Assembly: GCF_001701045.1 (NCBI RefSeq)
Contig: NZ_CP016757.1
Coordinates: 1,605,501 to 1,669,500 of the forward strand
Direction of reading: 5' to 3'
Source: Cloacibacillus porcorum
GTDB lineage: Bacteria; Synergistota; Synergistia; Synergistales; Synergistaceae
DNA: 64,000 bases
How positions within the stretch are numbered: the first letter of the stretch is position 1; each line of letters begins with the position of its first letter. The notes under the pieces are model-generated. The model worked only from the letters and a program-made list of their open reading frames with translations. It had not been told where the DNA came from and made no database searches. Shown here piece by piece: positions 41,702 through 51,175 of this stretch. A program made the position numbers and the translations under genes.

Positions 41702-44232
41702 CAGCTGAAAAAGGCGTTCTTATCGTTGACGATCTTGAATTAAACAGGATATTGCTCGCGGAGATATTCAAGGGCAGTTACAGGGTATTTGAAGCCGGCA
41801 ACGGTGTTGAGGCTCTTGAACTGCTGCGGCGGGAGACGCCGCGGATCGACATGGTGCTTCTGGATATCGTGATGCCGGTAATGGATGGTTTTGAGACTCT
41901 CGCCGTGATGCGGGAGGATGCGGGGCTCTCCGGTATTCCGGTGGTCGTCATCACGGCGGGGGACGACCCCGACGACGAGATAAAGGCGCTGAACCTCGGA
42001 GCCACGGACTTTATCACGAAACCATTTGATCCGCGCGTCGTCATAAGCCGTGTGCGCAATATAATCGAACGGCGCGAGATAGACGAGATAAAACTTGAAA
42101 ATAAGATGCTGCGCAGACAGACGCTCGCGCAGGTCCAGCTTCAGGCGATTCTGGACAATATGATCGGCGGCGTCGCGCTTATTGAGTTTTCGGAGCAGCC
42201 GCACGCGATTTATATGAGTCCGGGGTTCTATAGTCTGACAGGCTGTTCAAAAGAGGTCTTTGAGGCTCACAAGGATGATTTCTTTTTCCGGGTTCACCCG
42301 GACGACCGGCCGAAGCTTGAGGCGGAGATCAAGGCTGGGATGGACGGGAAGGCCCCCATCAGCTGTGAATTCCGCGTGATAAGAGTTGATGACAGGCCCT
42401 GCTGGGCTCATGTTCAGGGGATTAAGATATCATATCCCGACAGCCCCCATCCGGTCATGATAATGATATTCACCGATATTACGAACGAGAAAGAGAACGA
42501 GCGGCAGCTTATGGAGGCTAACGCCGAACTGCGTTATATGGCCTATCATGACTCTCTGACCACGATATTCAACCGTGAAGCCTTCTCGGAGATGACCAGC
42601 GCGATGCTGCGGAACAACCCCGACAAGGAGTTTGTGCTCATATGCTGGAATGTGGAGCGGTTTAAGTTTATAAACGAGCTCTTCGGGAAAAACACAGGCG
42701 ATCTAATTCTTAAGGACGTCGCGGCGCTTTTGAAGAGGGAAATCTCCCATATCGGAACGTACGGAAGGCTGGAGGCGGACCATTTTGCCGTCTGTTTTCC
42801 GAAAGATGAGATAGATATTGACGCTCTGATCGAGCGGATAAAACCATGTGAAGACTTCCAGCGGAACCATTATGAACTAGTAATCCATGTGGGGGTATAC
42901 GAAATAGAGGACCCGACAGTGCCGGTAGACCAGATGTGCGACCGCGCGAACCTCGCCCTACAGTCTGTAAAGGGCAATTATCTGCGGCGCTGCGCCTATT
43001 ACACCGATGATCTGCGTTCTTCGCTGCTGCGCGAACAGGAGGTCGTCCGTGAGATGAGCCAGGCTCTTGAGGAGGGGCAGTTCGTCCCCTGGCTCCAGCC
43101 GCAGTACAACCATGCCACGGGTCGTATAGCCGGCGCGGAGGCGTTAGCGCGTTGGGAGCATCCCGTGCGTGGATTGATCCCCACCGGCGGCTTTATCCCG
43201 ATTTTTGAGAAAAACGGCTTTATCTCAAAGCTCGACGAGAGTATCTGGGAGCAGGTCTGCCGTCTTCTGCGGCGGTGGCTTGACGAAGGGCGTCCGGTGG
43301 TTCCCATATCGGTCAATATTTCACGCGTGGACATCTATAATCCCAAACTTGAATCTATTCTCACCGGTCTGGTCAAGAAGTATGACATCCCCATCTCGCT
43401 TTTCCGCCTGGAGATCACGGAATCCGCCTGTGTGGAGAATCCCGCTCAGCTTATCAAGGTCATCAGCTCTCTGCGTGAGAGAGGTTTCTTCATAGAGATG
43501 GATGATTTTGGCAGCGGCTACTCTTCGCTTAATTCGCTGAAGGATATGCCGATAGATCTTGTAAAGCTGGATTTGAAGTTTTTGCTTGGCGACGACGAAT
43601 ACCAGCGCGGGGGAAATATTCTCGCCTCGGTAGTGCGCATGACGAAGTGGCTCAGCCTTCCCGCGATTGCCGAGGGTGTGGAGACGGCGGCGCAGGCCGA
43701 CTTCCTGAAGAGTATCGGCTGCAACCTGGTTCAGGGCTATCTCTACGCGCGCCCGATGCCGGTCGGAGACTTTGAGGCGCTGCTGGACGCCTCTTCTCTC
43801 GACACGGAGCAGCTTGTAAAAAAATCGGAAAATATCATTGATGTCAACGAGTTCTGGCGGGCCGATTCGCAGAGTTCTTTTGTATTTAACGCGCTGCTCG
43901 GTCCGGCGCTGGTATTTGAATATAACGACGGAAGTATCGACATGCTGCGGGCGAACGACGAATTCTTTTCCCTGCTCGGCCTTGACAGCGACCACGCGCC
44001 ATTTCATAAGCTGTCCCTCATCGACCAAATTTGCGCCGACGACAGGGAACGGTTCATCTCCATGATCGAAGCGATGTCTGAAGGCGGGGAAGAACGGGCC
44101 GCCTGCATCTGCTGGCGGAACGGCGGCGGGGAAGAGCTGCGGCGCGTAAAGGTGCGGGCGCGTATGCTGGCCGAAAGCGACGGACGCAAGATAATCTTCG
44201 CCTCCCTGGAGGATATCACCGATTTCTGTTAA
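41698..44232 (+). CDS. Response regulator with PAS, degenerate GGDEF, EAL and PAS domains
   Basis: An 844-residue signalling protein. Receiver 1-125 with phospho-acceptor D56 (VLLDIVMP) and K in TKPFDP. A PAS domain is around 140-270. The GGDEF region is about 285-415 but its site reads LEADHF, so it should lack diguanylate cyclase activity and may bind GTP. The EAL domain at about 430-685 has intact key motifs: EALARW, PISVNIS, RLEITES, MDDFGSGYSSL, LKLDLKFL-type, AEGVET, and QGYLYARP. It is probably an active c-di-GMP phosphodiesterase. A second PAS closes the protein (about 720-844). Co-encoded with Hpt, so its activity is likely phosphorelay-controlled. Confidence 0.92.
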   Translation: MTAEKGVLIVDDLELNRILLAEIFKGSYRVFEAGNGVEALELLRRETPRIDMVLLDIVMPVMDGFETLAVMREDAGLSGIPVVVITAGDDPDDEIKALNLGATDFITKPFDPRVVISRVRNIIERREIDEIKLENKMLRRQTLAQVQLQAILDNMIGGVALIEFSEQPHAIYMSPGFYSLTGCSKEVFEAHKDDFFFRVHPDDRPKLEAEIKAGMDGKAPISCEFRVIRVDDRPCWAHVQGIKISYPDSPHPVMIMIFTDITNEKENERQLMEANAELRYMAYHDSLTTIFNREAFSEMTSAMLRNNPDKEFVLICWNVERFKFINELFGKNTGDLILKDVAALLKREISHIGTYGRLEADHFAVCFPKDEIDIDALIERIKPCEDFQRNHYELVIHVGVYEIEDPTVPVDQMCDRANLALQSVKGNYLRRCAYYTDDLRSSLLREQEVVREMSQALEEGQFVPWLQPQYNHATGRIAGAEALARWEHPVRGLIPTGGFIPIFEKNGFISKLDESIWEQVCRLLRRWLDEGRPVVPISVNISRVDIYNPKLESILTGLVKKYDIPISLFRLEITESACVENPAQLIKVISSLRERGFFIEMDDFGSGYSSLNSLKDMPIDLVKLDLKFLLGDDEYQRGGNILASVVRMTKWLSLPAIAEGVETAAQADFLKSIGCNLVQGYLYARPMPVGDFEALLDASSLDTEQLVKKSENIIDVNEFWRADSQSSFVFNALLGPALVFEYNDGSIDMLRANDEFFSLLGLDSDHAPFHKLSLIDQICADDRERFISMIEAMSEGGEERAACICWRNGGGEELRRVKVRARMLAESDGRKIIFASLEDITDFC

Positions 44233-44250
44233 AGCTAAATGAAATAAAAG

Positions 44251-44284
44251 CCCCGCGGGACCATTTCGGCTCCGCGGGGTTTTT
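44251..44284 (+). terminator. Intrinsic terminator between convergent genes
   Basis: CCCCGCGG (44251-44258) pairs with CCGCGGGG (44272-44279), followed by TTTTTG. On the minus strand the stem is followed by CTTTTATTTC, so it can serve the converging gene too. Confidence 0.88.
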
Positions 44285-44313
44285 GTTGTGCCTCTATTAA
44301 CGGTGAGGGATTG

Positions 44314-45417
44314 CTATCTTACCGAGCAGACGCTGCCCGCCGCCGTCGGGACGACGAGGCGGTCTCCCGCGATCGCGGGGGTCGCCACGATGTCGCCCTC
44401 AAGCTGCAGCTGCCAGGCGGGATTTCCCGTGTTTATATCAAGGGCGTAAAGGTTGTCGCTGTTTGAGCCGATATAGACGCTGTCGCCGAGCGCCGCCGCG
44501 GAGGAGAAGACGGAGCCGCCGGTATTGTATACCCAGGCTTTGGAGCCGTTCTGAGCGTTGAGCGCCGTCACGTTGCCGGAGATGTCGCCAAAGACGACCT
44601 TACCGTTATGCACGAGCGGCGCGGTCTCGATCTGCGCCTTCGCGTCGTAGCGCCAGATCACCGCCTGATGTTTGATGCGCGCGCAGTAGATCTTGCCGTC
44701 CTGGCTTGTAAAGTAGAGCAGGCCGTCCGCCACCGCGGGAGCCGCCGTTATCGGCCCGCCGACGATGGCGCGCCATTTTAGTTTGCCGGTCGCGGTATCG
44801 ATGGCGTACATTTTGCCGTTGCGGTTGCCGATATAGACCACGCCGTCGGCGACGACCGGCGAGCCGGTGACGGCGGCGTCGGTCTTGAATTTCCACTTCT
44901 GCCAGCCGGTCTTGATCGAGACGGCGTAGACATATCCGTCGTTTGAGCCGAAGTAGACGGCGTCATCGGCGACGGCGGGCGAGGTCGCCACGCTGTTGGA
45001 GGTCGTGAATTTCCATATTTGCTCCCCTGTATCGGCGTTGAGGCAGTAGAGACGGCTGTCAAAGCTGCCTACATAGACCCGCCCGTTGACCACGGCGGGA
45101 GAGGAGGTCACCCAGTTGTCGGTGGTGAACTTCCACACCTGCTGTCCGGTGTTGAGGTTAAGTGCGTAAACTACGCCGTCGTTTGAGCCGAAGTAGACCT
45201 TGCCCTTGTAGACGGCGGGCGAAGAGGCGATGTTCTGCCACAGCTGCGTCGTCCATTCGCGCTGCCCTGCGAGGCGCGCGGTCGAGACGGTCTCTGTCGG
45301 CATCGTACCGCTGCGCAGAGCGTTGTTTTTGAAGAGCGGCCAGTTCTCCGCGTTGGCGGTCGCCGCCGCGGAGATGATCGCCGCCGCGGCGATAATGACC
45401 TGTATCTGTCTTTTCAT
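44314..45417 (-). CDS. Exported PQQ-like beta-propeller repeat protein
   Basis: A 367-residue protein from ATG 45417 (GGAGG 10 nt upstream; the frame extends to 45441 but includes that site). Signal peptide MKRQIQVIIAAAAIISAAATANA. The mature part is built from about eight PQQ/WD-like repeats with the pattern PAVxxGxVYxGSxDxxxYALxxxTGxxxWKF, forming a beta-propeller. It resembles BamB of the outer-membrane assembly machine, but BamB-type and other propellers cannot be separated here. No metal or PQQ ligands were recognised. It is single-gene and monocistronic. Confidence 0.82.
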   Translation of the reverse strand: MKRQIQVIIAAAAIISAAATANAENWPLFKNNALRSGTMPTETVSTARLAGQREWTTQLWQNIASSPAVYKGKVYFGSNDGVVYALNLNTGQQVWKFTTDNWVTSSPAVVNGRVYVGSFDSRLYCLNADTGEQIWKFTTSNSVATSPAVADDAVYFGSNDGYVYAVSIKTGWQKWKFKTDAAVTGSPVVADGVVYIGNRNGKMYAIDTATGKLKWRAIVGGPITAAPAVADGLLYFTSQDGKIYCARIKHQAVIWRYDAKAQIETAPLVHNGKVVFGDISGNVTALNAQNGSKAWVYNTGGSVFSSAAALGDSVYIGSNSDNLYALDINTGNPAWQLQLEGDIVATPAIAGDRLVVPTAAGSVCSVR

Positions 45418-45556
45418 GGTTATGTTACCTCCATTAATCATTTATTTTGGCGTGATTATACTATACTTCCTGGCAAAATAGCCTTCATTCGCAGTCATTT
45501 ATCTTTAATGGTAACGGCAGATTTTTTTAAGGTGCGTTGTGGTATAATTACCAGCT

Positions 45557-46600
45557 TCAATCCTGGTAGTCGCCGCGCTCCGTCACCACTTCGTAGCCGA
45601 TGGCGCGCATTCTCTTTTCGAGCGAGGCCCGCGCCTCCGCCGCTTCGTCGCCCGTGCTTATCTTATTGTCGTACAGCATGTATTTTTTGCGCACGCTGAG
45701 CGGCGAGAGGTTGGGCATCACGACGTTGCACCCCGCAAGCACGCCGAGCTCGCGCCCGTTGTCCTCGATCGTCCCCAGCGCCGTCGTCGCCGGCAGCAGT
45801 ACCTTGGGATTCATGAGGCGCACGATTGCGAGAAGGAAGAGCGTGAGCTCCGCCGTCCCCGCCTTTTCATGCGCGAAGGGGGTGTCGTGGTGGGGAATAA
45901 AGGGTCCCATGCCTACCATCTGCGGGGCGAAGCTCTTTATAAAGAGCAGGTCGCTGACGATGTTGTCGAGGGTCTGGTAGGGCGAGCCCACCATCGAACC
46001 GCAGCCGACCTGATAGCCGATCTCTTTCAGACTGCGCAGGCATTCGATCCTGCTTGCCAGCGAGAGTTCCGCGGGATGCAGCTTTGCGTAGTGTTCCGGC
46101 GTCGCCGTCTCATGGCGCAGTAGGTAACGGTTGGCCCCCGCGTCGTATAGCCTCTGGTAGCTCTCCCGGGTTTTTTCTCCGAGAGAGAGGGTGATCGCGC
46201 AGTCGGGATATTTCGTGCGGATGGCGCTGATGATCTCCGCCATCATATCGTCGGTGTAATACATGTCCTCGCCGCCCTGAAGCACGAAGGTACGGAAGCC
46301 GAGGCCGTAGCCCGCTTCGCAGCACTGCATGATATCCTCTTCTGTGAGGCGGTAGCGCTGGGCCGCGGCGTTGCTGCGGCGGATGCCGCAGTAATAGCAG
46401 TCGTTGCGGCAGTAGTTTGTCATTTCGATGAGGCCGCGCACATATATTTTGTTTCCGAAATGGGCGCGCGCTACGGCGGCGGCCCGTTCAAAGAGCGCTT
46501 GGGAAATATCGGTGCTGCGGTTTTCTATCAGCCAGAGCAGATCTTCGCGCGAAGCCTCCTGTTTTTTATAAAGGGAATCTATTATATCTATTGCCCTCAT
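45557..46600 (-). CDS. hydE: [FeFe]-hydrogenase maturation radical SAM protein HydE
   Basis: A 347-residue radical SAM enzyme. The cluster motif is C64-x3-C68-x2-C71 in TNYCRNDCYYCGIRRSN. The family block YRLTEEDIMQCCEAGYGLGFRTFVLQGGED follows, with GSMVGSPYQTLDNIVSDL and MGPFIPHHDTPFA downstream, as in HydE of the biotin-synthase-like group. HydE helps build the dithiolate-bridged di-iron site of [FeFe]-hydrogenase. ATG 46600 has GGGAGTGAGG directly upstream; longer in-frame starts (46615, 46645) overlap that site or the -10 element. HydF, HydG and the hydrogenase lie outside the window. Confidence 0.92.
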   Translation of the reverse strand: MRAIDIIDSLYKKQEASREDLLWLIENRSTDISQALFERAAAVARAHFGNKIYVRGLIEMTNYCRNDCYYCGIRRSNAAAQRYRLTEEDIMQCCEAGYGLGFRTFVLQGGEDMYYTDDMMAEIISAIRTKYPDCAITLSLGEKTRESYQRLYDAGANRYLLRHETATPEHYAKLHPAELSLASRIECLRSLKEIGYQVGCGSMVGSPYQTLDNIVSDLLFIKSFAPQMVGMGPFIPHHDTPFAHEKAGTAELTLFLLAIVRLMNPKVLLPATTALGTIEDNGRELGVLAGCNVVMPNLSPLSVRKKYMLYDNKISTGDEAAEARASLEKRMRAIGYEVVTERGDYQD

Positions 46601-46644
46601 GGCCCTCACTCCCATATTTGAAAACGTTTGAAATACTAATGGCA

Positions 46645-46650
46645 ATTATA
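46645..46650 (-). promoter_or_regulatory. -10 element for hydE
   Basis: Minus-strand TATAAT about 45 nt upstream of the hydE start. The -35 is not clear. Confidence 0.4.
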
Positions 46651-46741
46651 TCTTATTTTTGCCTAAAGTATGTTAGAATGGGCCGTCTGCATCCCATACC
46701 GTATATTTTGAGGCCAGCTTTTTAAGAAAGAAAGGGTCGCC

Positions 46742-48028
46742 GTGTTTATAAAAGATTCAGCATTCAGCGTAACCAAGGGAGTACTTTCACTGATAAATGA
46801 CAAACTCGTCGACCACGGCGTCCGCACCGCCTATATACTGAAGTCTATGATGGCTCTGCAGGGTGAGCTAGAGCGGGAGACGATGAAGAATATCCTCTTT
46901 CTCGGTATCTTTCACGACGTCGGCGCAAACAAGACCGAAGAGATCGCCAATCTGCTGAAATTCGAGACTACGGAGACGATACCGCATTCGGTCTACGGTT
47001 ATCTCTTTTTAAAATATCTCTCACGGCTCGGTGACCGCGCGGAGACGATCTTATATCACCATCTTGCCTACGCTGAGCGCGGCGGCTGCCGCTCCGCCTA
47101 CAGGGAGCTCGCCCTCAAGCTGCATCTCGCTGACCGCGTTGACATCTGCGCGATGGGCGAGAGTTCCGACCGCCTTGTGATAGAGACGGTGGAAAGGTAC
47201 GGCGGAGAGCAGTTCGACCCGGCGGATGTAGAGCTCTTCAAGGCCGCCGACAAAAGATTCGGCGTCATGAGGACTCTTCGCGGCTGCGGCTGCGAGGAGG
47301 ATATCAGGGAGTGCTATCGGGCGCTGGCCTTTTCCGAGGACGAGCTTATGGATCTCGTTCAAACGCTGGTATTCGCGATAGACTTCCGCAGCGAGCAGAC
47401 GGTGCTGCATACCATACTGACGGCTAACTACGCCGAGATGCTCGGGGAGCACGCGGGGCTGGAAAAAGATGACTGCCGGAAGCTCTATTATGCCGGATTG
47501 CTGCACGATATCGGCAAGATAAAGGTTCCGGTGGCGATCTTGGAGAAGCCGGGCGCGCTGACGCGCGGGGAGATGTTGGAGATGCAGAGGCATGCCACCT
47601 ACACGCGGCGGATCATTGAGGGCCATGTCGACGGAGAGATAGTAGAGATCGCCGCCCGCCACCACGAAAAGCTGAACGGTTTTGGTTATCCGTAGGGACT
47701 CACGGCGTCGGAGCTGACGCTTCCGCAGCGTATCATGGCGGTCGCGGACATCACGAGCGCCCTCTTCAGCCGCCGCTCATACCGTGAGAAGATGCCGAAG
47801 GCCGACGTTTTGGAGATCCTTGGCAAAATGGCGCTGAATGACCAGCTTGACGCCTCGGTGGTGGGGATCATGACGGAGCGGTACGATGAGATAACCTCCG
47901 CCAGCGCCGCCAAATCATCGGATATCGTACGCAGCTACGAAGCTCTGAAAAGAGAATATCCTCTGTGCGTGAAGGAATATATCAAAGGGTCAAAGGATAC
48001 CGGCAGCCGCTCAGAGCTATTTTTCTAA
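46742..48028 (+). pseudogene. HD-GYP phosphodiesterase interrupted by an in-frame TAG
   Basis: A GTG start at 46742 and one frame through 48028 give 428 codons broken only by TAG at 47693-47695. Residues before it hold an N-terminal degenerate HD domain (GIFHDVGANK) and a second HD domain with LLHDIGKIKVPVAILEKPGALT, HATYTRRII and ARHHEKLNGFGYP. The frame resumes directly after the TAG with GLTASELTLPQRIMAVADITSAL, the normal continuation of the GYP motif. So a single codon at a variable position was changed. Intact members hydrolyse c-di-GMP. It is either a recent nonsense mutation or a suppressed amber. It has AAAGGG near the start and lies divergent to hydE. Confidence 0.75.
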
Positions 48029-48110
48029 AAAGGGAGCGCAGCTGTTTCTGAGATATCAAGGTATATCTTACTCCCAGAGCAAACGCGTCAAATCTGTTAA
48101 CGGACATATT

Positions 48111-48163
48111 GAGCAGCCTGAGACGGCTGCTCTCATGCGTTTAATACGGCCCTCCGCCGTATT
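48111..48163. repeat. Two adjacent perfect hairpins
   Basis: GAGCAGCC (48111-48118) pairs with GGCTGCTC (48125-48132). AATACGGC (48143-48150) pairs with GCCGTATT (48156-48163) around CCTCC. They lie downstream of the HD-GYP gene without a long T-run. Confidence 0.55.
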
Positions 48164-48212
48164 CACCTCCATCTTTTGCCTGCGATAATGGTATGATATT
48201 TGTAATATTGGC

Positions 48213-48249
48213 GGAGCCGCCCGGCGTTCCTGCCGTCCGGCTCCTTTTT
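48213..48249 (+). terminator. Intrinsic terminator just upstream of the AddB-like gene
   Basis: GGAGCCG (48213-48219) pairs with CGGCTCC (48238-48244), followed by TTTTT. It ends 44 nt before the next start codon, so it either closes the upstream transcript or attenuates the nuclease operon. Confidence 0.75.
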
Positions 48250-48292
48250 ACAGGCTCGGCAGACTGGACTGCCCGTTGACTGACGGAGGGTA

Positions 48293-51175
48293 ATGATGGC
48301 CGCGACGATCGAAAGTTACTATAACATTACGGAAAAGGTAGACAGGCTGCGCGCCTTTTACAATAAATACGGCGGGGAGGCGCTGTTTATCGTACCCTCC
48401 GGCCTCGACCGGGATGCGCTGCTCGACATCATCTGTGGCGGCGATCCCTATTTCGGAGACCGCCCCACGGTCTGGACCGTCGGCGACCTGTATAAAGAAC
48501 TGCAGCGTATCACCGGCTCGTCTGTGCGGGTCATTGACCCGCCAGACCACAACCTGATCCTGCGCTGGCTGCTGGAAGAATTTCTCTCCGAGATGGAGAA
48601 GGATGGCGTCGCGCTGGCTCCCGGCCTCTACCATAAGGGGTTTGTCACAGTTCTGGGGGACAACATAAAGGAGCTGCTCGCCGAGGAGGTCTCCTGCGAA
48701 GGGCTTTCGCAGGCGCTCTTTGACGAGGAGGAGCCCGATCCGGCGCTGCCCGAGGCGGTCCTTATCACTTTATATGAACGGTATACGGACTATCTTGCGG
48801 AGTACGGCCTCGCCGACGCGGCGCAGATTGCCACCCTGACGCGGCTGAAGCTGAACGCGCCGGAGGCGCTGGAATTCGTCGCCGGTAAGAGGCTGGTGCT
48901 CGCCGGTTTCCTCTCCTTCACGGGGGCGCAGCTGAAACTTGTCCGCGCGCTCTGCGATATCGCCGAGGTGCTGATGCTGCAGCCCGAAACGGGACTGGAC
49001 GGTTTCCATGACGGCATCAGCCAGCTGGGGAGCGAATATTACGGGCGTCCCGAGTGGAACGTTCCCATCGTGAAGCTCGAAGCGAGCAACGCCTATCTTG
49101 AGCTGGAGGCGCTGGCGCGCGAGACGGCGCTCTGGATCGAGGGCGCGGGCGGTTTTGCGGAGCTCGGCGGCCTCGACGACTACGGCGAGGTAGGGCTGCT
49201 GATATCTCCCGACCGGCTGCCGGTTATGGAATACGCGCTGTCACGCTATAAGATACCTTACAATATCCAGGTACGGGGCACGGTCGGCGAGACGCTGGCC
49301 GGCGATCTGCCTTCAATGATATGGCGGGTCTGGAACTCTAACTGGGACAACTACAACACGGCGATACTGCTTGCGAATCCGCTGCTCTTCTCGGAGGAGG
49401 GAGGATTTGCGGCGGAATATGACGAGAGCTCTTTTCCCGAGGGCTACGACGAATGGCGGCGGGCGCTCTCTCCTTCGGCGCGAAAGAGGCTGGCCGAAAT
49501 ACGCGCGCTCTGCCTCGCGTTTGAAAAGGGCGGCAGACCGGCGGATATCCTCTCGCTCTGGCATGATTTCCTCGAAGGGGCCGACGCGGTCGGCGGCGCG
49601 GTACGCGTCGCCTCCGGCGAACCTTCGCTTGACGAGAGGGTGAAGGACGTTTCCCACGCAATTTATGAACTCAAAAAAAAGATAAAAAACCTTAATGACG
49701 AGGCGAAATACATCGGTCCGGCGGCGGGGGTGGTGCTGCGCGGCGGCGATGCGGCAGCCTTCATCAGCGACTGGGGCCGTACCGCCACGCTGCCGATACA
49801 GCTGCCGCAGAGCCACTCTCTGACGCTGTACGCGGGGATGCCGCCGATACTGACGGAGCATCGCTACTGGCTGATGGCGGGCGTCGATTACAACAGCTGG
49901 CCGGGGATGCTGAGGGAATCTCTGCTGCTGCGCAACGATAATAAGGTGAGGTTTAACGCCGGTTCGCCGGATGATGAGGAGCACCCACATCTGCCGGAGA
50001 TACGCGAGGAGCGCGAGCAGAAGGAGGCTATCTTCCGCCGCCTGCTCGCCACGGGGAGGGAGGGCGTGGTCATCGCCCGCTCTCTGACCGACGCGAGCAA
50101 AGATCCTGTGGCGGAGTCGCAGTTTGTCGCGCCGCTGTTTAAGCGGCATGACCCTAAAAGGGGCTGGCGCGAGGCGGGGAAGGTCTGCTACCCGCTTGAC
50201 GCGGCGCTTCCGGACGGAGACGGCCCGTGGTTTCCGCAGGCGGAGATAATCTGCACGCCGGTAAGTCCCGCCCCCACGCACAAGGTACCGGAGGGGCGAG
50301 CCGATGAAGAAGGAAAACCGGTCGTGCGCATCAGCGACATCGACACATGGAATGTCTGCCCCTATCTCTACTGGTGCCAGAGCCGCCTGCGCTTTGAGCG
50401 GCCTCGCACAGAGCTGTATGACCCGCGCGTTGCGGGTATACTTTCCCACCGTATATGGGAGGAGGCCATTCAGGCAAAGGCCGCCGAGCCGAAGCTTTCT
50501 CTGCAAATATATGTGATGGAAAACTGGCGCCGTTTTAAGGACGAATGTTACCCTGCGCTCGACGCGGACCCGCGGCTTGCGCGGCATGAGAAAAACCTCA
50601 TGCGCCAGCTGTTTGCGATGGCGGCCATGCAGGATGAAATTGAGGCGCGCATCCCCGCTGGCGCGCGCCTGAAGATAGAGACGGAATGCGCCCTGGAGGG
50701 CTTTGAGCTGAACGGAGCCCTCTTCAGGGGACAGGCCGACAGGATCGACTATTACGCCGACGGGGCCGTAGTGATGGACTATAAGCTCGGCAGAAGCGCC
50801 GCGCATGATAAAGAGCTGCAGGTTCCCGCCTACTGCGCGATATTGAAAGAGGCGGGGATCGCGGTGCAGGGGCTCGGGTGGTTCGGACAGCGGGACTGCT
50901 CGGTCTCCGGCTATTTCAACGGCGGATATTTTGATATTTACGCGGCGGGCGGGACGAAGCGCAGCCGCCAGAGCGCCGACGAGAGGATGGAAGAGGCGCT
51001 CTCGGTGATGGAGCAGATGGCCGAGTCCGTCAAAAACGGGATATACCGCCCGAAGTACGACGTGAAGGCCCAGCGGTGCAAGAGCTGCGCCTTTTATGTG
51101 CTTTGCCGCAAGCGCGAGACGCAGGGCTATATAGCGGCGGAACCGGAAGAGAGCGAGGGGAACGGCGATGAGTAG
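48293..51175 (+). CDS. addB: AddB-like PD-(D/E)XK nuclease subunit
   Basis: A 960-residue protein. The N-terminal two thirds resemble an inactivated helicase core, as in AddB, with DALLDIICGGDPYFGDRP in the place of a Walker A. The C-terminal nuclease shows GQADRIDYYADGAVVMDYKLGRS (D and the DYK motif around 828). An AddB-type Fe-S staple is suggested by Cys in NVCPYLYWC (around 688) and the cluster QRCKSCAFYVLC (around 928). Partner AddA follows with an 8-nt overlap. The pair would process double-strand breaks to 3' tails for RecA. Either of two consecutive ATGs (48293, 48296) may be used; GGAGGG spacing favours the second. Confidence 0.83.
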   Translation: MMAATIESYYNITEKVDRLRAFYNKYGGEALFIVPSGLDRDALLDIICGGDPYFGDRPTVWTVGDLYKELQRITGSSVRVIDPPDHNLILRWLLEEFLSEMEKDGVALAPGLYHKGFVTVLGDNIKELLAEEVSCEGLSQALFDEEEPDPALPEAVLITLYERYTDYLAEYGLADAAQIATLTRLKLNAPEALEFVAGKRLVLAGFLSFTGAQLKLVRALCDIAEVLMLQPETGLDGFHDGISQLGSEYYGRPEWNVPIVKLEASNAYLELEALARETALWIEGAGGFAELGGLDDYGEVGLLISPDRLPVMEYALSRYKIPYNIQVRGTVGETLAGDLPSMIWRVWNSNWDNYNTAILLANPLLFSEEGGFAAEYDESSFPEGYDEWRRALSPSARKRLAEIRALCLAFEKGGRPADILSLWHDFLEGADAVGGAVRVASGEPSLDERVKDVSHAIYELKKKIKNLNDEAKYIGPAAGVVLRGGDAAAFISDWGRTATLPIQLPQSHSLTLYAGMPPILTEHRYWLMAGVDYNSWPGMLRESLLLRNDNKVRFNAGSPDDEEHPHLPEIREEREQKEAIFRRLLATGREGVVIARSLTDASKDPVAESQFVAPLFKRHDPKRGWREAGKVCYPLDAALPDGDGPWFPQAEIICTPVSPAPTHKVPEGRADEEGKPVVRISDIDTWNVCPYLYWCQSRLRFERPRTELYDPRVAGILSHRIWEEAIQAKAAEPKLSLQIYVMENWRRFKDECYPALDADPRLARHEKNLMRQLFAMAAMQDEIEARIPAGARLKIETECALEGFELNGALFRGQADRIDYYADGAVVMDYKLGRSAAHDKELQVPAYCAILKEAGIAVQGLGWFGQRDCSVSGYFNGGYFDIYAAGGTKRSRQSADERMEEALSVMEQMAESVKNGIYRPKYDVKAQRCKSCAFYVLCRKRETQGYIAAEPEESEGNGDE

